A stretch of 64,000 nt of DNA from Dioscorea cayenensis subsp. rotundata (taxonomy: Eukaryota > Streptophyta > Magnoliopsida > Dioscoreales > Dioscoreaceae): NCBI RefSeq assembly GCF_009730915.1, contig NC_052477.1:22951578-23015577 (forward strand), read 5' to 3'. Position numbers and translations under genes: made by a program. Shown one piece after another: positions 38,632-49,353 of this stretch (position 1 is the stretch's first letter; every line of letters starts with the position of its first letter). Under the pieces are notes generated by a model. The model worked only from the letters and a program-made list of their open reading frames with translations, had not been told where the DNA came from and did not search any database.

Positions 38632-39829
38632 CAGTGGCAGAACCAAGACGAGCTGGTAAGGGGGGCTGAAGGCAAGATATAAAAAAAATTTTGTAAAACA
38701 ATTGTCTCTTATGTATACCTGTGTTAAAATATAATTTTTTTATTAAAATAATTACAATTTGAATGCATGTATAAAAAAATTCTAATATATTCAAATTAGA
38801 ACCGCTGGTACTCATGCTAAACATATGAGTCATGTGACTAATTTTTTTGTAAAAATTTATGCTATGATTGAAAAAAATTTGTAAAATTTTCAACAATTTA
38901 AATAGTTACTCTATCTATTTTAAAATATAAGTTTTTTAAAACATTTTACACAATAATTAAAAACAACATTATTTTTTTTAAATTTAGAATAAAAATAAAC
39001 CAAATAACTAAACTATTTTTTTCTTACAAACAATAATAGTTTTATCCCTATGTACAATAGATAAAATATGAATAAAAAGAAAAAAAAAAAGAAAATATTC
39101 AAAACAAAAAAAGACCGAAAGAGAGATAATACTTATATCATAAAGAGCCAAGAGAAATTAAAAAAGTAAAAAAACACCTCTTTTCAATTCATATATTCAC
39201 ACCTAAAACAGGACCCGAAAGTCAAACCGAACCAACCGACAAACGATAAAATGGAAATTATGGAACCCAAATATCAACCTAATGAGAAGTACAACCACTA
39301 TAACAATATATGAATATAATTTATGATAAAAATATTCAGAAAAGAATCAAATAAAGGGTTATATATGTATATTATATATTACATAAGTATTAATATGTAT
39401 AATATAATATAAAATATCATTGAAACAGAAAAGATGCTAAGATTAGCATCTGGCCGTGCGAGATATGAATATTATATATTATATAATATATATATATATA
39501 ATATCCATATATCATCAACCATCGGCCATGTGAGGTTATGGGAGGCAAGAAGATTCGTCGATGGGGCGCAGCCTTGCTCTCCGAGCTCAATCTACCCACG
39601 GGACCTTTTGTTGAGACCCCCTGGAGGAAGACGTCATCTTCGCTGCCATTGACGATCTTGTGATGAGGCTAGGATTTAAGGACAGGGAGGGCTGAAAATG
39701 AGGGAGCGAAGGGGGGCTGAAGTTTCCCTAAGGGTTGGCAACCAGGATAGAGAAGCCCCCCTAAGGGCGGCCTCTCCGATGCCAGGGAGGGCTGAAGCCC
39801 CTGCTCGCCCCCCTTTGGTTCCGCCACTG
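38632..39829. mobile_element. Non-autonomous hAT element, 1.2 kb
   Basis: The terminal inverted repeats are CAGTGGCAGAACCA and (reversed right end) CAGTGGCGGAACCA. The target duplication GCAACAAA is perfect and 8 bp long, at 38624-38631 and 39830-39837, which places it in the hAT superfamily. It is inserted in the transposase gene of the larger hAT, and removing it with one duplication restores continuous homology (KDVFYCLQQ then THFISTPIEEDW). The inside has an AT-rich left part, an AT palindrome near 39465-39510, and a GC-rich right part with repeats of AGGGAGGGCTGAA. It has no transposase. Confidence 0.9.
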
Positions 39830-42297
39830 GCAACAAACAGGTACGCATTTTATTTCTACACCAATTGAAGAAGATTGGTTGTTAGCCGAGGTGATTTGTA
39901 AAATGTTGGACGTGTTTTATACAGCTTCAAATGCACTTTTTTCGGGGAGAAAATATCCCACATCCAATGTTTTCTTTCCATTGATGTGTGAGATTAAAGT
40001 TTTTTTTAATACTTGGGTTAATTTTCCTATTGAAACTATTAGAAATATGGCCACAAATATGTCAATAAAGTTTGATAAATATTGGGAAACGGTTCATGGA
40101 ATCATGGGAGTAGCTACCGTGCTTGATCCAAGATATAAGTTGAAATTAATAGATTATTTTTTTTTCATCTTTATGGGCATTTGGCCGATTATGAAATTCA
40201 AAGGATTACAAGTTATTGTTATGACTTGTTACATGAATATGAAAGTGCTACACAAATTAGCAAATTTACCAGGCAAACTTCATGTAATGGGCCCAAGGAG
40301 AATGATATTATTAATTCAAGCTTCCTTGATGGTGTTGATTCCTCTGTGAGTGATTCAAATAAAAATATATTGAAGTCAGAGTTAGATTATTATTTGGATG
40401 AAAAAGTCTTGCCAAGAAATCTTGGCTATTCCAATTCCTACAGTGGCTTCATAATTTGTTTTTAGTACTGGTGGTAGATTGGTGAGTCCTCATCATAGTA
40501 GGCTTCATGCGAATACTTTGGAGGCATTGATGTGCAATCAAAATTGGTTGTTGAAAGATATTGAAGGTAATCAAATTTACTTGCAAGTAATTATAACTTT
40601 TATTTATTTTGTACTAAATGAATACTATTTTGTTTTATAGGTGAGTGCTCCAAAAAAAGATGCATATGGCACTATTAATGAAGATTTTGAGAGTGAAAAA
40701 GAGTTGGAATAAATAAAAGTACATTTTAATTATACGTGGTCATATATGATAATATGTGGCCATCATGGGAGATGCCTTTAGATGATTGCCCCTGAATTAT
40801 AAGATCATGTTTTATTACTAATATTGTTTCATCAAAATTTATTACTAATATATATATATATATATAAGTTTGTTTTTGTTGGTTACTACTACAACGAGTA
40901 CTTGCATTATAAGTGAAGAGTGTTTGTTGAATCCAAATGGGAATTTGCATTTTGAGTTGGCATATGATTTGTTTAAATCACTGATGAGCTCTTGTAACTT
41001 TTTCTTACCTCCGGATCTTGTGACCTTGTGCTTTTTTTTGGTAAAATTTAATGCAAGGTTACTTTGCATTTTGAGCCAGCTGTCATGGTGTTACAAGTGC
41101 TTTGTTAAGTTTATGATCCAAGGTTTTGTTTTATATTTGCTTTTACCTTTTCTGTTAACTATGTATGGGAGATGTTAAATTATGCTTATTATCAAATGTT
41201 TTCAATATTCAGTTGGCCTTCTAGGTTTCTTAATGTGAGTTTTTATTGCTGCTATTTGTTAATTTTATTTGTTGTTGAAGTAATCAATTGTTTGTCCATT
41301 GGAATTAGTGCTTCATAATCATAATTCATTACCGAGAGATCTCTCCTTTGCCAAGTTGTTTTCCATGAATCATCATCAACTTGGGTGTACTACATCTTGA
41401 TTTTAGAATGGTTATTGACACTCTTGCATTATATATATGCATTGCTAGTTTTCTCATAAGAACATTAAATCATTTTAGTTGATTTGGCACATGGAATTTT
41501 TTTGTGTTTTCTTTATCAGATATTTCTATTGATTCCTTTGAACTATTGAATGTTTTATTTATTTTTTTCTTTCTATTATTTGACTTGTCTAACATGATTC
41601 TGCTTTTGCTTTTTAGGGTTTTTTTTTTGTGCCAAGTAGAACTACTGAATTTTCATTAAGTTCTGGGAAATTTAAATGTCTGGCTATTGAATAAGGATAC
41701 ATAAAATTCCGGAATTTGGATAATATTGGAGGATTTCTTTATTAGCAGGTATGTTATGCTTCCCTATATTTCCAGTTTTCCATAATCTGGTATGTAAATC
41801 CTTCTCACTTTTGGAACTTTTTTTTTTTGCAATCTCTTCACTTTTACTGATAATCTCCTTGCTTTATACAAGTTGCTGCTGAACATTCTCACTTTTGTAA
41901 ATCGGTGCTCATTTTATAAATTTTATATTAAATAATAATAATAATTTAATTTATTAATCAGGACCTAGGAATCCCTGAACCCGAAAAATCCCCGTGGGGA
42001 CGGGGACGGGAAAAAAAATTCCCCATATTCAAGCCAAGGAATGTGTCCCCCAATGAATCCCCACTCCGTTGACATCCCTATGCTTGCCAGAACTCTCACG
42101 CAAGGGTTTAAGAGGCATGGAATGCGGGAGGTTAAACTTGAGGGTAGAATTGTAATCTTATAAAAATAATTAATTCTTTGAAATTGAATCTCCAAGCAAT
42201 CATATAGTACTTGGAAAAAGTGAATGAAACCTCCGGAAGGGTCAAAGTTTTCAAAACTTGACAAGACATTGGACTGGTCAAAGTGCCAGGTCATCGA

Positions 42298-42889
42298 TAG
42301 GGGTGGTAATGGGGTAGGAAATCCCCGATCCTTGTGGAGACCCTACCCGACGGGGATGGTGATTCGCCGATTTCCTCCCCTGTGGGGGCAGGGATGGGGG
42401 CTAATCTATCCCCAATTCGTAAACATTATATATATACATACATAATTTTTTTCCAACATTAAAAAATTTAAAATCCTAAATAATGATACAAGTATTTTTA
42501 TTTTAGATTATACTATTACTTATATAAATTCCAAATTTTATGTTTTGTTCTATATTGAAAACCATTCAGAGTATATATATATATATATATATATGAAGTT
42601 TCATATGTTGGGTTGATAGGTTTGTTGAGCTCTATATATGTTGAGTAGTTTTCATATTTTTCATGTATGTATCTATGTTGAATAATTTTTACATTTTTCA
42701 TAGATGCATTGGTATTAGATTTATTTTTTAAAAAATTTAAAATTTATAAGTAAAGTACTAAAATGCAATAGCAATGTTTGCAAATGGGGAATCCCCACGG
42801 AGACCGAGATGGGGAAGCAATTTCCCCCATTAGGGAATTGGGGATGGGAGCGGGGAGGGGCCTTCCTACCCTACCTAGTTACAGCTCTT
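42298..42889. mobile_element. Small non-autonomous hAT element
   Basis: A perfect 8-bp direct repeat GTCATCGA (42290-42297 and 42890-42897) flanks 592 bp. The left end TAGGGGTGGTAATGGGG and the reversed right end AAGAGCTGTAACTAGG are weak inverted repeats. Each is followed inward by TAGGAAATCCCC-like and GGTAGGAAGGCCCC text, the GC-rich subterminal style of the hAT at 34277. An AT run lies near 42572-42595. It has no coding capacity and lies only about 220 bp from the large hAT. Confidence 0.8.
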
Positions 42890-43003
42890 GTCATCGAGTT
42901 ATCCGTTCAACCATGAGATGAATCAATTTAAATATTTTAAATAATTTAATTTAATATAATATCTTTATTTATATAAAAATTGGTTTACTTAACAAATACT
43001 CAT

Positions 43004-43893
43004 GGGCTATTTGTTTGCAAGAATTGGATTAGAAATGGATTGGGAATGAGTCCAATCCATTGTTCGGTTGGCAAGTGCAGAAATGAGGGAGGATTCTTGG
43101 AGGAATGAAATGGGGGGAGAACCCTGATTACCATTCATCCAAATTTCTTGAGGAATGCCCAATCCTGAACTTGAAATTACCATTTTACCCCTTTTTCCAC
43201 CCAAGAAACCACATCATGTCTGCTGGCTTTGTGCCGTCATTGATGCCACCGAAAACCCTTTGTTGTTGATGAGATGCAGCTTGTCGCTGCACAACCAGGC
43301 CGCTCCTCCGGCCCCGATAGCTCGTGCACAGCCGGACATGGCGGTTGGAGAAAATGAAAATAATGGAGATGGAGAAAAGAAGAAGAAGAAGATGATGATG
43401 ATGTGTTCCTTGTCTTCTTCTTCTTCTTTTCTTCTTCTTCTCATCCTCCGGATCTCATGTGATGCAAGTTAGAACCGGGGAGAACGGCGGCGAGCATCGG
43501 AAGTTGATTTATTTATTAGATTTATTATCCTCTGATCTTCATCTTCTGGTTAGAATTAAAAAAAGACTGAATAATAATAATAATAAGTATTTTTTATAAC
43601 CATTTTTAAAAATTTAACATTAATTATAAAAATAACAAAATTTAGATTATAACAATAATGATAACATAATACAAATAAAATAATATTAATAAATAATACA
43701 TTTATTTATTTAATATTTACTCTATAAGGGCATAAAAGACATTTAACATATATTTTGTTTTATTTATTTTTCTCATTCCCACTGAATTACTCTCTCATGC
43801 CTTCCAACCAAATGTAGCATTCTTTCATTCCCCTTTATTTTCATTCTTTATCTCATTCATCTTCAATTCCATTTATTGCAAACAAATAACCCC
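43004..43893. mobile_element. MITE-like element with GGGYTATTTGTTTGCAA ends
   Basis: The left end GGGCTATTTGTTTGCAAG and the reversed right end GGGGTTATTTGTTTGCAAT match at 15 of the first 16-17 positions. Just inside, ATTGGATT and AATGGAATT are also similar. The length is 890 bp. The inside has a short GC-rich segment (about 43260-43350) and GAA/TTC simple repeats, with no recognisable gene. The flanking trinucleotides do not match, so the target duplication is unproven. The style fits PIF/Tourist or similar MITEs. Confidence 0.65.
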
Positions 43894-44201
43894 TTAGTTC
43901 AACCTTGGTTAATTATCAATTCAACCACTAGTTAGATTTAAAAACTAGCAATTCACATATGTTTTCACTGGTTCAATTGCAATTCCAATCTAATTGAAAA
44001 ACTTAACCAGTTTTGGCACCATTGGTTCACTAGTTCAACCGGTTTGATAGCCTGTCCAGTGATTCCGATAACACGGGAAGTACTACTCTTTTCCTCTAAA
44101 TATTAAACCTAAAATATAAAATGTAAATATATGTGTGTGTATATTTATATCACTTCTCAATTCTTCAACGCAAAATCCTCTCAAAGTCCAATCAAAATCA
44201 T
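43894..44201. other. Spacer and presumed promoter of the PPR gene
   Basis: About 300 bp with no reading frame of note. AT-rich text near 44100-44150 (TATAAAATG, GTATATTTATAT) could serve as a core promoter, but no transcription start can be placed. Confidence 0.35.
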
Positions 44202-46550
44202 ATGCACTTGGGCAATGCCAATGCGCACGTCCTGCTCGACCTCATCGCGCGCGCCCGCTGCCTGCGGGAGCTCAAGCAAGCGCACGCACAGGCCCTTGCG
44301 CGCGGCCTCCTCCAGCACGATCTCCGCTCCACCTCCGCCCTCATCCTCGCCTACTCCGCTCACCTCTCCCCTTCCTCTTCTCGTCTTCTCTTCCATCTCA
44401 GCCCTCTCAAGCCCCGCTCCGCCTTCCTCTACAACACCCTCCTCCGCTCCTTCTCCAATGCCCATCTCCACTCCGATGCCCTCTCCGTTTACAATCTCAT
44501 GCTCCGCGACGGTGTCCGCCCGGACGACCGCACCTTCCCCTTCACCCTCACCGTTTGCGCCGCCGCTGCCAACGTTTGCAAAGGCACCGAGCTTCACGGG
44601 TCAATCGTAAAGCTCGGTTTTTTCGCTGACGTGTTTGTTGGTAACACTCTCTTCTCCTTGTACGGTGTTTGTGGCCAGCTTTTTGAGGCCCGTCAAGTAT
44701 TTGATGAAATGCCTATGAGAGATATTGTATCTTGGAACTCTGCTATATCGGTGTTCTCGGCTAATGGATTGTTTGTTGATTCGTTGAGTTCGTTTTCGGA
44801 GCTTGTGAGGAGTGGGCTGTTGGTTAATTCAGTTAGTTTGGTTAGTGTGTTGCCGGCTTGTTCTGCTTTGCATGAGCTGGTGGTTGGGGAGATTGTTCAT
44901 GGGCTTGTGATAAAAGTTGGATTGGATTGCTTGGTTGCTGTTGGCAATGCGCTTGTAGATTTGTATGGGAAGTGTGGGGACACGGATGGTTCCATGCGAG
45001 CATTTGGGAGTATGCTGGAGAGGAATGATGTTTCTTGGAACTCGCTTATTGGTAGTCTTGCTCATGTTGGTTTGTTTGGGAATGCTTTGAGGATGTTTAG
45101 GAAAATGTTGGATTTGGAGATGAAGCCAAACTCGATAACCATGTCTAGCTTGTTGCCTGCATTGGTTGAATTGGGGTTGTTTAGGCTAGGAAGGGAGGTT
45201 CATGGATATATCTTGAGAACCGGTATGGAATCAGATGTTTTTGTTGCTAATTCTCTTGTGGATATGTATGCAAAATATGGGTCCTCTAGGAAGGCATCAG
45301 CTATCTTTCACGGAATGCAGAATAGGAATGTAGTTTCATGGAATGCGATGATCGCTAATTTAACACAAAATGGAGCAGAGCTAGCAGCCATCAAACTTGT
45401 TAAAGAGATCCAAGATAGTGGCGAGTGCCCCAATTCTATTACCTTCACAAATGTTCTTCCAGCTTGTGCTAGGTTATCTTTGCTAATGCAAGGGAGGGAG
45501 ATCCATGCAAGGGCAATGCGTATTGGCTCAAATTTTGATATATTTGTTTCAAATGCTTTAATTGATATGTATGCGAAATGTGGAAGGTTGGAGCTTGCCC
45601 AAAATGTTTTCAAGGTATCAGACAAAGATGAAGTATCATACAATACATTGATACTTGGTTACTCCCAGAGTGCTATGTGCATTCAGGCACTGTTTCTGTT
45701 CACGGAAATGGGATCAGCGGGCTTCAAATATGATGCTGTGTCCTTAATGGGTGCTCTTTCAGCTTGTGGAAATATGTCTCTGTTAAAACAAGGAAAGGAA
45801 ATCCATTGCTTGTCTTTCAGGAGACTGTTACATACCCATCTCTTTGTGGCAAATTCACTATTGGATTTGTATGTAAAAAGTGGAAGGCTTGACTTTGCTA
45901 GGAAGGTTTTTGATAGGATTCCAAACAGGGATGTGGCTTCATGGAACTCTATGATTTTAGGATATGGAATGCAAGGGGAAATAGAGTCTGCAGTAGATGT
46001 GTTTGACATGATGAAGGATGCCATGGTGGAATATGATCATGTTTCTTACATTGCAGTGTTGTCAGCTTGTAGCCACGGTGGACTTATTGAGAGGGGTAAG
46101 AGATACTTTGATCAAATGCTGGATCAAAATATAAAGCCAACACAGATGCACTATGCGTGCATAGTTGATCTTCTTGGGCGAGCTGGCCAGTTGGAGGAGG
46201 CAGCAGAATTTATCAAACAAATGCCCTTTGAGGCTGACTCCAATGTTTGGGGGGCATTGCTCGGGGCATGCAGAATGCATGGGAATTTAGTCTTGGGTAG
46301 ATGGGCTGCAGAGCATTTGTTTCAGTTGAAACCAGGACACAGTGGTTACTACACTCTGCTGTCCAATATGTATGCAGAAGCTGAGAGATGGGATGAGGCA
46401 AATAAAATAAGGAAATTAATGAAAACAAGGAGGGTAAGGAAGAACCCCGGGTGCAGCTGGGTACAGAGTGACAACTGTATGCATGCATTTCTGGGAGGAG
46501 AAAGGATGGAGGAACTTGAGACAGATTTTTGTTTTGAAGAACAAGTTTGA
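44202..46550 (+). CDS. Pentatricopeptide repeat protein, PLS class, E subgroup
   Basis: Intronless gene of 782 codons, typical of plant organelle-targeted PPR proteins that bind single RNA sites and act in C-to-U editing or other RNA maturation in mitochondria or chloroplasts. The ATG at 44202 is the first in frame; the frame is open upstream but has no earlier ATG. Degenerate repeats of 31-36 residues fill the protein, shown by recurring blocks such as NTLFSLYGVCG, DIVSWNSAISVFSANG, NALVDLYGKCG, NALIDMYAKCGRLELAQNVF and DVASWNSMILGYGMQG. The C-terminus is an E/E+ domain (VWGALLGACRMHGN, YTLLSNMYAEAERWDEANKI, KNPGCSWV...HAFLGGE). There is no DYW deaminase domain, so an editing role would need a partner in trans. 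The first 400 bp are very GC-rich and the rest is not. The orthologue and RNA target cannot be named from sequence alone. Confidence 0.93.
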   Translation: MHLGNANAHVLLDLIARARCLRELKQAHAQALARGLLQHDLRSTSALILAYSAHLSPSSSRLLFHLSPLKPRSAFLYNTLLRSFSNAHLHSDALSVYNLMLRDGVRPDDRTFPFTLTVCAAAANVCKGTELHGSIVKLGFFADVFVGNTLFSLYGVCGQLFEARQVFDEMPMRDIVSWNSAISVFSANGLFVDSLSSFSELVRSGLLVNSVSLVSVLPACSALHELVVGEIVHGLVIKVGLDCLVAVGNALVDLYGKCGDTDGSMRAFGSMLERNDVSWNSLIGSLAHVGLFGNALRMFRKMLDLEMKPNSITMSSLLPALVELGLFRLGREVHGYILRTGMESDVFVANSLVDMYAKYGSSRKASAIFHGMQNRNVVSWNAMIANLTQNGAELAAIKLVKEIQDSGECPNSITFTNVLPACARLSLLMQGREIHARAMRIGSNFDIFVSNALIDMYAKCGRLELAQNVFKVSDKDEVSYNTLILGYSQSAMCIQALFLFTEMGSAGFKYDAVSLMGALSACGNMSLLKQGKEIHCLSFRRLLHTHLFVANSLLDLYVKSGRLDFARKVFDRIPNRDVASWNSMILGYGMQGEIESAVDVFDMMKDAMVEYDHVSYIAVLSACSHGGLIERGKRYFDQMLDQNIKPTQMHYACIVDLLGRAGQLEEAAEFIKQMPFEADSNVWGALLGACRMHGNLVLGRWAAEHLFQLKPGHSGYYTLLSNMYAEAERWDEANKIRKLMKTRRVRKNPGCSWVQSDNCMHAFLGGERMEELETDFCFEEQV

Positions 46551-48811
46551 GATCTGTAAGAGTGAACTAATCTCATCTGATTTAAAGTGACTTATTTATC
46601 ATGCGGTTGAAAGGGAATTAAAGGATGGGTTGACAAATGGGAGCCAAGTTTTCATTGTCCTTGGTGGATGGATGCAAATTAAGGTGGACTATAAAACATT
46701 CTACAAAATTTTGTCCTTTCAGTTTTTTAGTTTTAGTGTCATTCTTAGATCTATATTCAATATAATTTTCTTCTTTTCTTTCCCCGCTCATGTCCAGATG
46801 CCTGTTTGGCCAATACTGTTCTTTAATGAAGATTTAATGCTGCCTGTTCTAACCTTTTACTGATGAGATGGTTTAAATCAATTTATAGGTAATGGACATG
46901 GATAGTAAACTCTAAGCGTTATGTAGTCAGGTTGGTGAAAGTCTATGCTGATTATAAAGTCTCAAAAAGAGGTATCTGTTTTTACTTCCGGTCTTCTTTT
47001 ACTTCAGCATCAGTTTAATTTAAGTTGGTTCTATGGGATATGCATTCCATCCTTTCTTTTGGTTTTCTGGTAACCTCTAGAGTTCTCAACTTTCAAATTC
47101 CAAGTTTTCTTGCATTTTATTTTGCTTAATACTCTATCATCCTCTAACAGATTCCCATAACTCTGTCATTAACTGTTTCATCTCTGATAGATTCATTCTT
47201 ACCCTAGTGTGTTGTATGCATCATAACGGCAAGTTATAATTCAGTAACTTGAAATTGATTTGATGATGATGATGATAGATATCTACAAACTAGGAGAATA
47301 GGTTTTGTTTATTATTTTTATTATGTTGATCTGCATCTCTTGTTATATTATTTTCATTTTTCTTTTTTAACTTTCTCCTGTTTGCAGTGAACAAGACGCT
47401 TGAGGAAGACAAGCCCCCTTTGTTTGAGTTTGGAGGTCTTGAATGTTTAGGCACTTGTTTACAGATTTTATCATGAATAGATGCTGCTTCAAACCTTTCC
47501 AATTGTTCTATTCAATGGCATCATATTCAGCCTGAAGCAGGCAAGAAAGAACTATTTTTAGGTATGCCAGTGTGGATGATGTCCATGATAAACAATACTA
47601 GATGGATATTTGATTCTCTAAAGTGCATAGATTTGTTTCTCTTGTTGCTCCTGTTTACACCATTTGGATCCCTATGTTATATGCACATGTTATGCTTCTA
47701 TAGAATATTTTATTTCTTCAAGAGAACTATTTGGTGTGACACTTGCTCAGTAGATGAACTTAATAAACCCATGGGAGCTGAAAACAAGATCAGAATGCAT
47801 TTATCAAAGTACATTTTTGATTGTCTATTCAAGTGTTTGGCTGCTAGTTATGACATGGAGAAGATTAGAAGTGTTTTTGCATTCTATTTTTGAGGTTCTC
47901 TAATCAGTTAATGACTAATATCAGAAATGCATCATTCCTTCTGATTATGATTGGTGTTTAGATTTAAAGCCACTGGTGGCCTCTCTACTAAAAACTAATA
48001 TTTTCTTGGTATGATTGTCAATTGCAGTAAAATCTGTAATTCATTTAACTAGCTGCAGGATAGATAAATAACTCACTGGTGCTTGTTATAAAGTGAAACA
48101 GAATTAAATGTGCATTGTCATCTCTAATAAATTGTTACTCTTGGTGTACTGCTTCCAGGTGTTTATTCTGCAGGTTACTTGGCAGGATCATTGGTCACAT
48201 TCTATGCGTATATTTCATGTGGGAAGTATGAAGACAAAAACTTGAAGGAAATACAAAGCGATAAAAAAAAATCATATTCTTCTTCGATGCGGGTAATCAT
48301 GCCATGGAATATCTGTCATTTTTCCTGAATATAAAATTGATGGGCTATGTATGATACTATGGTTTACCTGGTATACAGGTAATTAACAACAACCTGGTTC
48401 GGATTAGGGAATTAATAGATAGCTTACCATGTTTATCTGTCTTGGTTATTTGGTGCCATCAATCAATGCTGGTTTGAGACAGGCTTGGGTGGTATTTGAA
48501 TGATAAAATATTGCCTTGTCAGTTAGTAACTGATATATTTGTATATTAACGATTATTTCTTTGTGACATAACTAAATACCTTCAAATAATGTGTGCATGA
48601 ATTGAAATTTTTATGGCTTCAAAACTTTCTGCACACTGGCTTAAAACTATGTTCCTATATATTTTGTTATCAGAAAAAAGTTCAGGACTATGCCCAATGC
48701 ATCTTCAGTTTGATTTATACCTGTGTGGGGTTAGAGGTGGTCTGCCAGCTGGAGCATCATTAGGGGCAAACATAGTATAATTCGGGAGATGTGGATGAGT
48801 GTTGTCTGCTG

Positions 48812-49353
48812 GTCTTCTGTAGCATCAGCCTTTTGCTTATGTTCCTTTTGATTTTTATGACTCATGCTGACTCATGCCATCTATCAGTAGACGTGCCAAA
48901 TTATGCAGCTGGAACTTTGGCACATCAGCGTGTGACATGCAGACTTTGTTGTTGTTCAATACCTGTTCCATAAACAGCATGACAAATAGCCTTTTGCTGT
49001 GGGCGGTTGCGCATATTCGTCAAATGGATAGCCCACGGTTCGGCTGTCATTAACCATGGAGGCAGTGCGATTGCCATATGCTCCCTTCACCAGTTTCTCT
49101 GTCATGGTTAATGAAAACGGAACCGTGGACTATTTATTGACGCATATGCGCAACTGCTAATAGCAAAAGGTTAACAGTCATGACTGCTGTTTTTGTGTTG
49201 CGGTTTATGTAACACATATTGAATGACGAGAAAGCCTGCCTGCCATAAGCTGATGTGCCAAAGTTCCGGTTGCATTATTTGGCACATCTACTAATGGATG
49301 TTATGAGTCATAAAAACCAGATGGAACACAAGCAAAAGGCTGACGTAGAAGAC
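48812..49353. repeat. Long inverted repeat (hairpin)
   Basis: Two arms of about 250 bp (48812-49059 and 49102-49353) are inverted copies with roughly four of five bases matching by eye, separated by about 42 bp. Matched landmarks include GTCTTCTGTAGCATCAGCC against GTCTTCTACGTCAGCC (reversed), GGAACTTTGGCACATCAGC in both, GTTGCGCATATTCGTCAA against GTTGCGCATATGCGTCAA, and CATTAACCATGG against CATTAACCATGAC. A transcript through it would form one long stem. It lies at the left end of the insertion that splits the SCAB pseudogene, so it is probably part of a foldback or LTR-type transposon. Confidence 0.82.

Larger units (their letters stand above)
37105..40712 (+). pseudogene. BED zinc-finger hAT transposase (RICESLEEPER-like), broken and interrupted
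   Basis: Transposase of the surrounding hAT. The start is ATG at 37105, after a leader intron ending TATAAAG. In order: a Ser/Thr/Pro-rich N-terminus, a BED zinc finger (ECNYCKK, then RHLHDHHK; 37560-37640), the core block LYDWNIERKLSTLT-like (38180-38430, containing NLIVQDGL and IERVRDSVVF), the KYPTSNVFFPLMCEIK and ATVLDPRYKLKL blocks (39880-40170), and the C-terminal hAT dimerisation domain (FSTGGRLVSPHHSRLH, 40455-40510). An intron fits 38066-38168. Defects are an early stop, several shifts, the SINE-like insertion between the N-terminus and the BED finger, and the 1.2-kb hAT inserted at 38632. Without these inserts the reading frame context joins sensibly on both sides. Confidence 0.85.
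34277..42080 (+). mobile_element. Large hAT transposon with nested insertions
   Basis: The left end TAGGGATGTCAATGGG and the reverse complement of the right end TAGGGATGTCAACGGAG are terminal inverted repeats identical for 12 bases. The flanks are TGCTTGGC (34269-34276) and TGCTTGCC (42081-42088), an 8-bp hAT target duplication with one mismatch. Just inside each end is GC-rich subterminal DNA (CCGACGGGG / CCCCGTGGGGACGGGG). The element is about 7.8 kb and carries a BED-type hAT transposase gene (dead), an upstream leader with a donor near 36464, and three later insertions: 35557-36256, 37298-37525 and 38632-39829. The parts 34330-35556 and 40713-41950 are AT-rich with no gene. Confidence 0.88.

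Noticed and set aside
43155..43472. Open frames in the middle of the MITE at 43004-43893
   Set aside because: Driven by GAA/TTC simple repeats and a short GC-rich patch, with no family match.
44131..44629. Alternative plus-strand frames and a minus-strand frame (44181-44597) over the start of the PPR gene
   Set aside because: The region is GC-rich, so all frames are open. Their products are Pro/Ser/Ala-rich or Glu/Gly-rich, while the 44202 frame gives a proper PPR protein.
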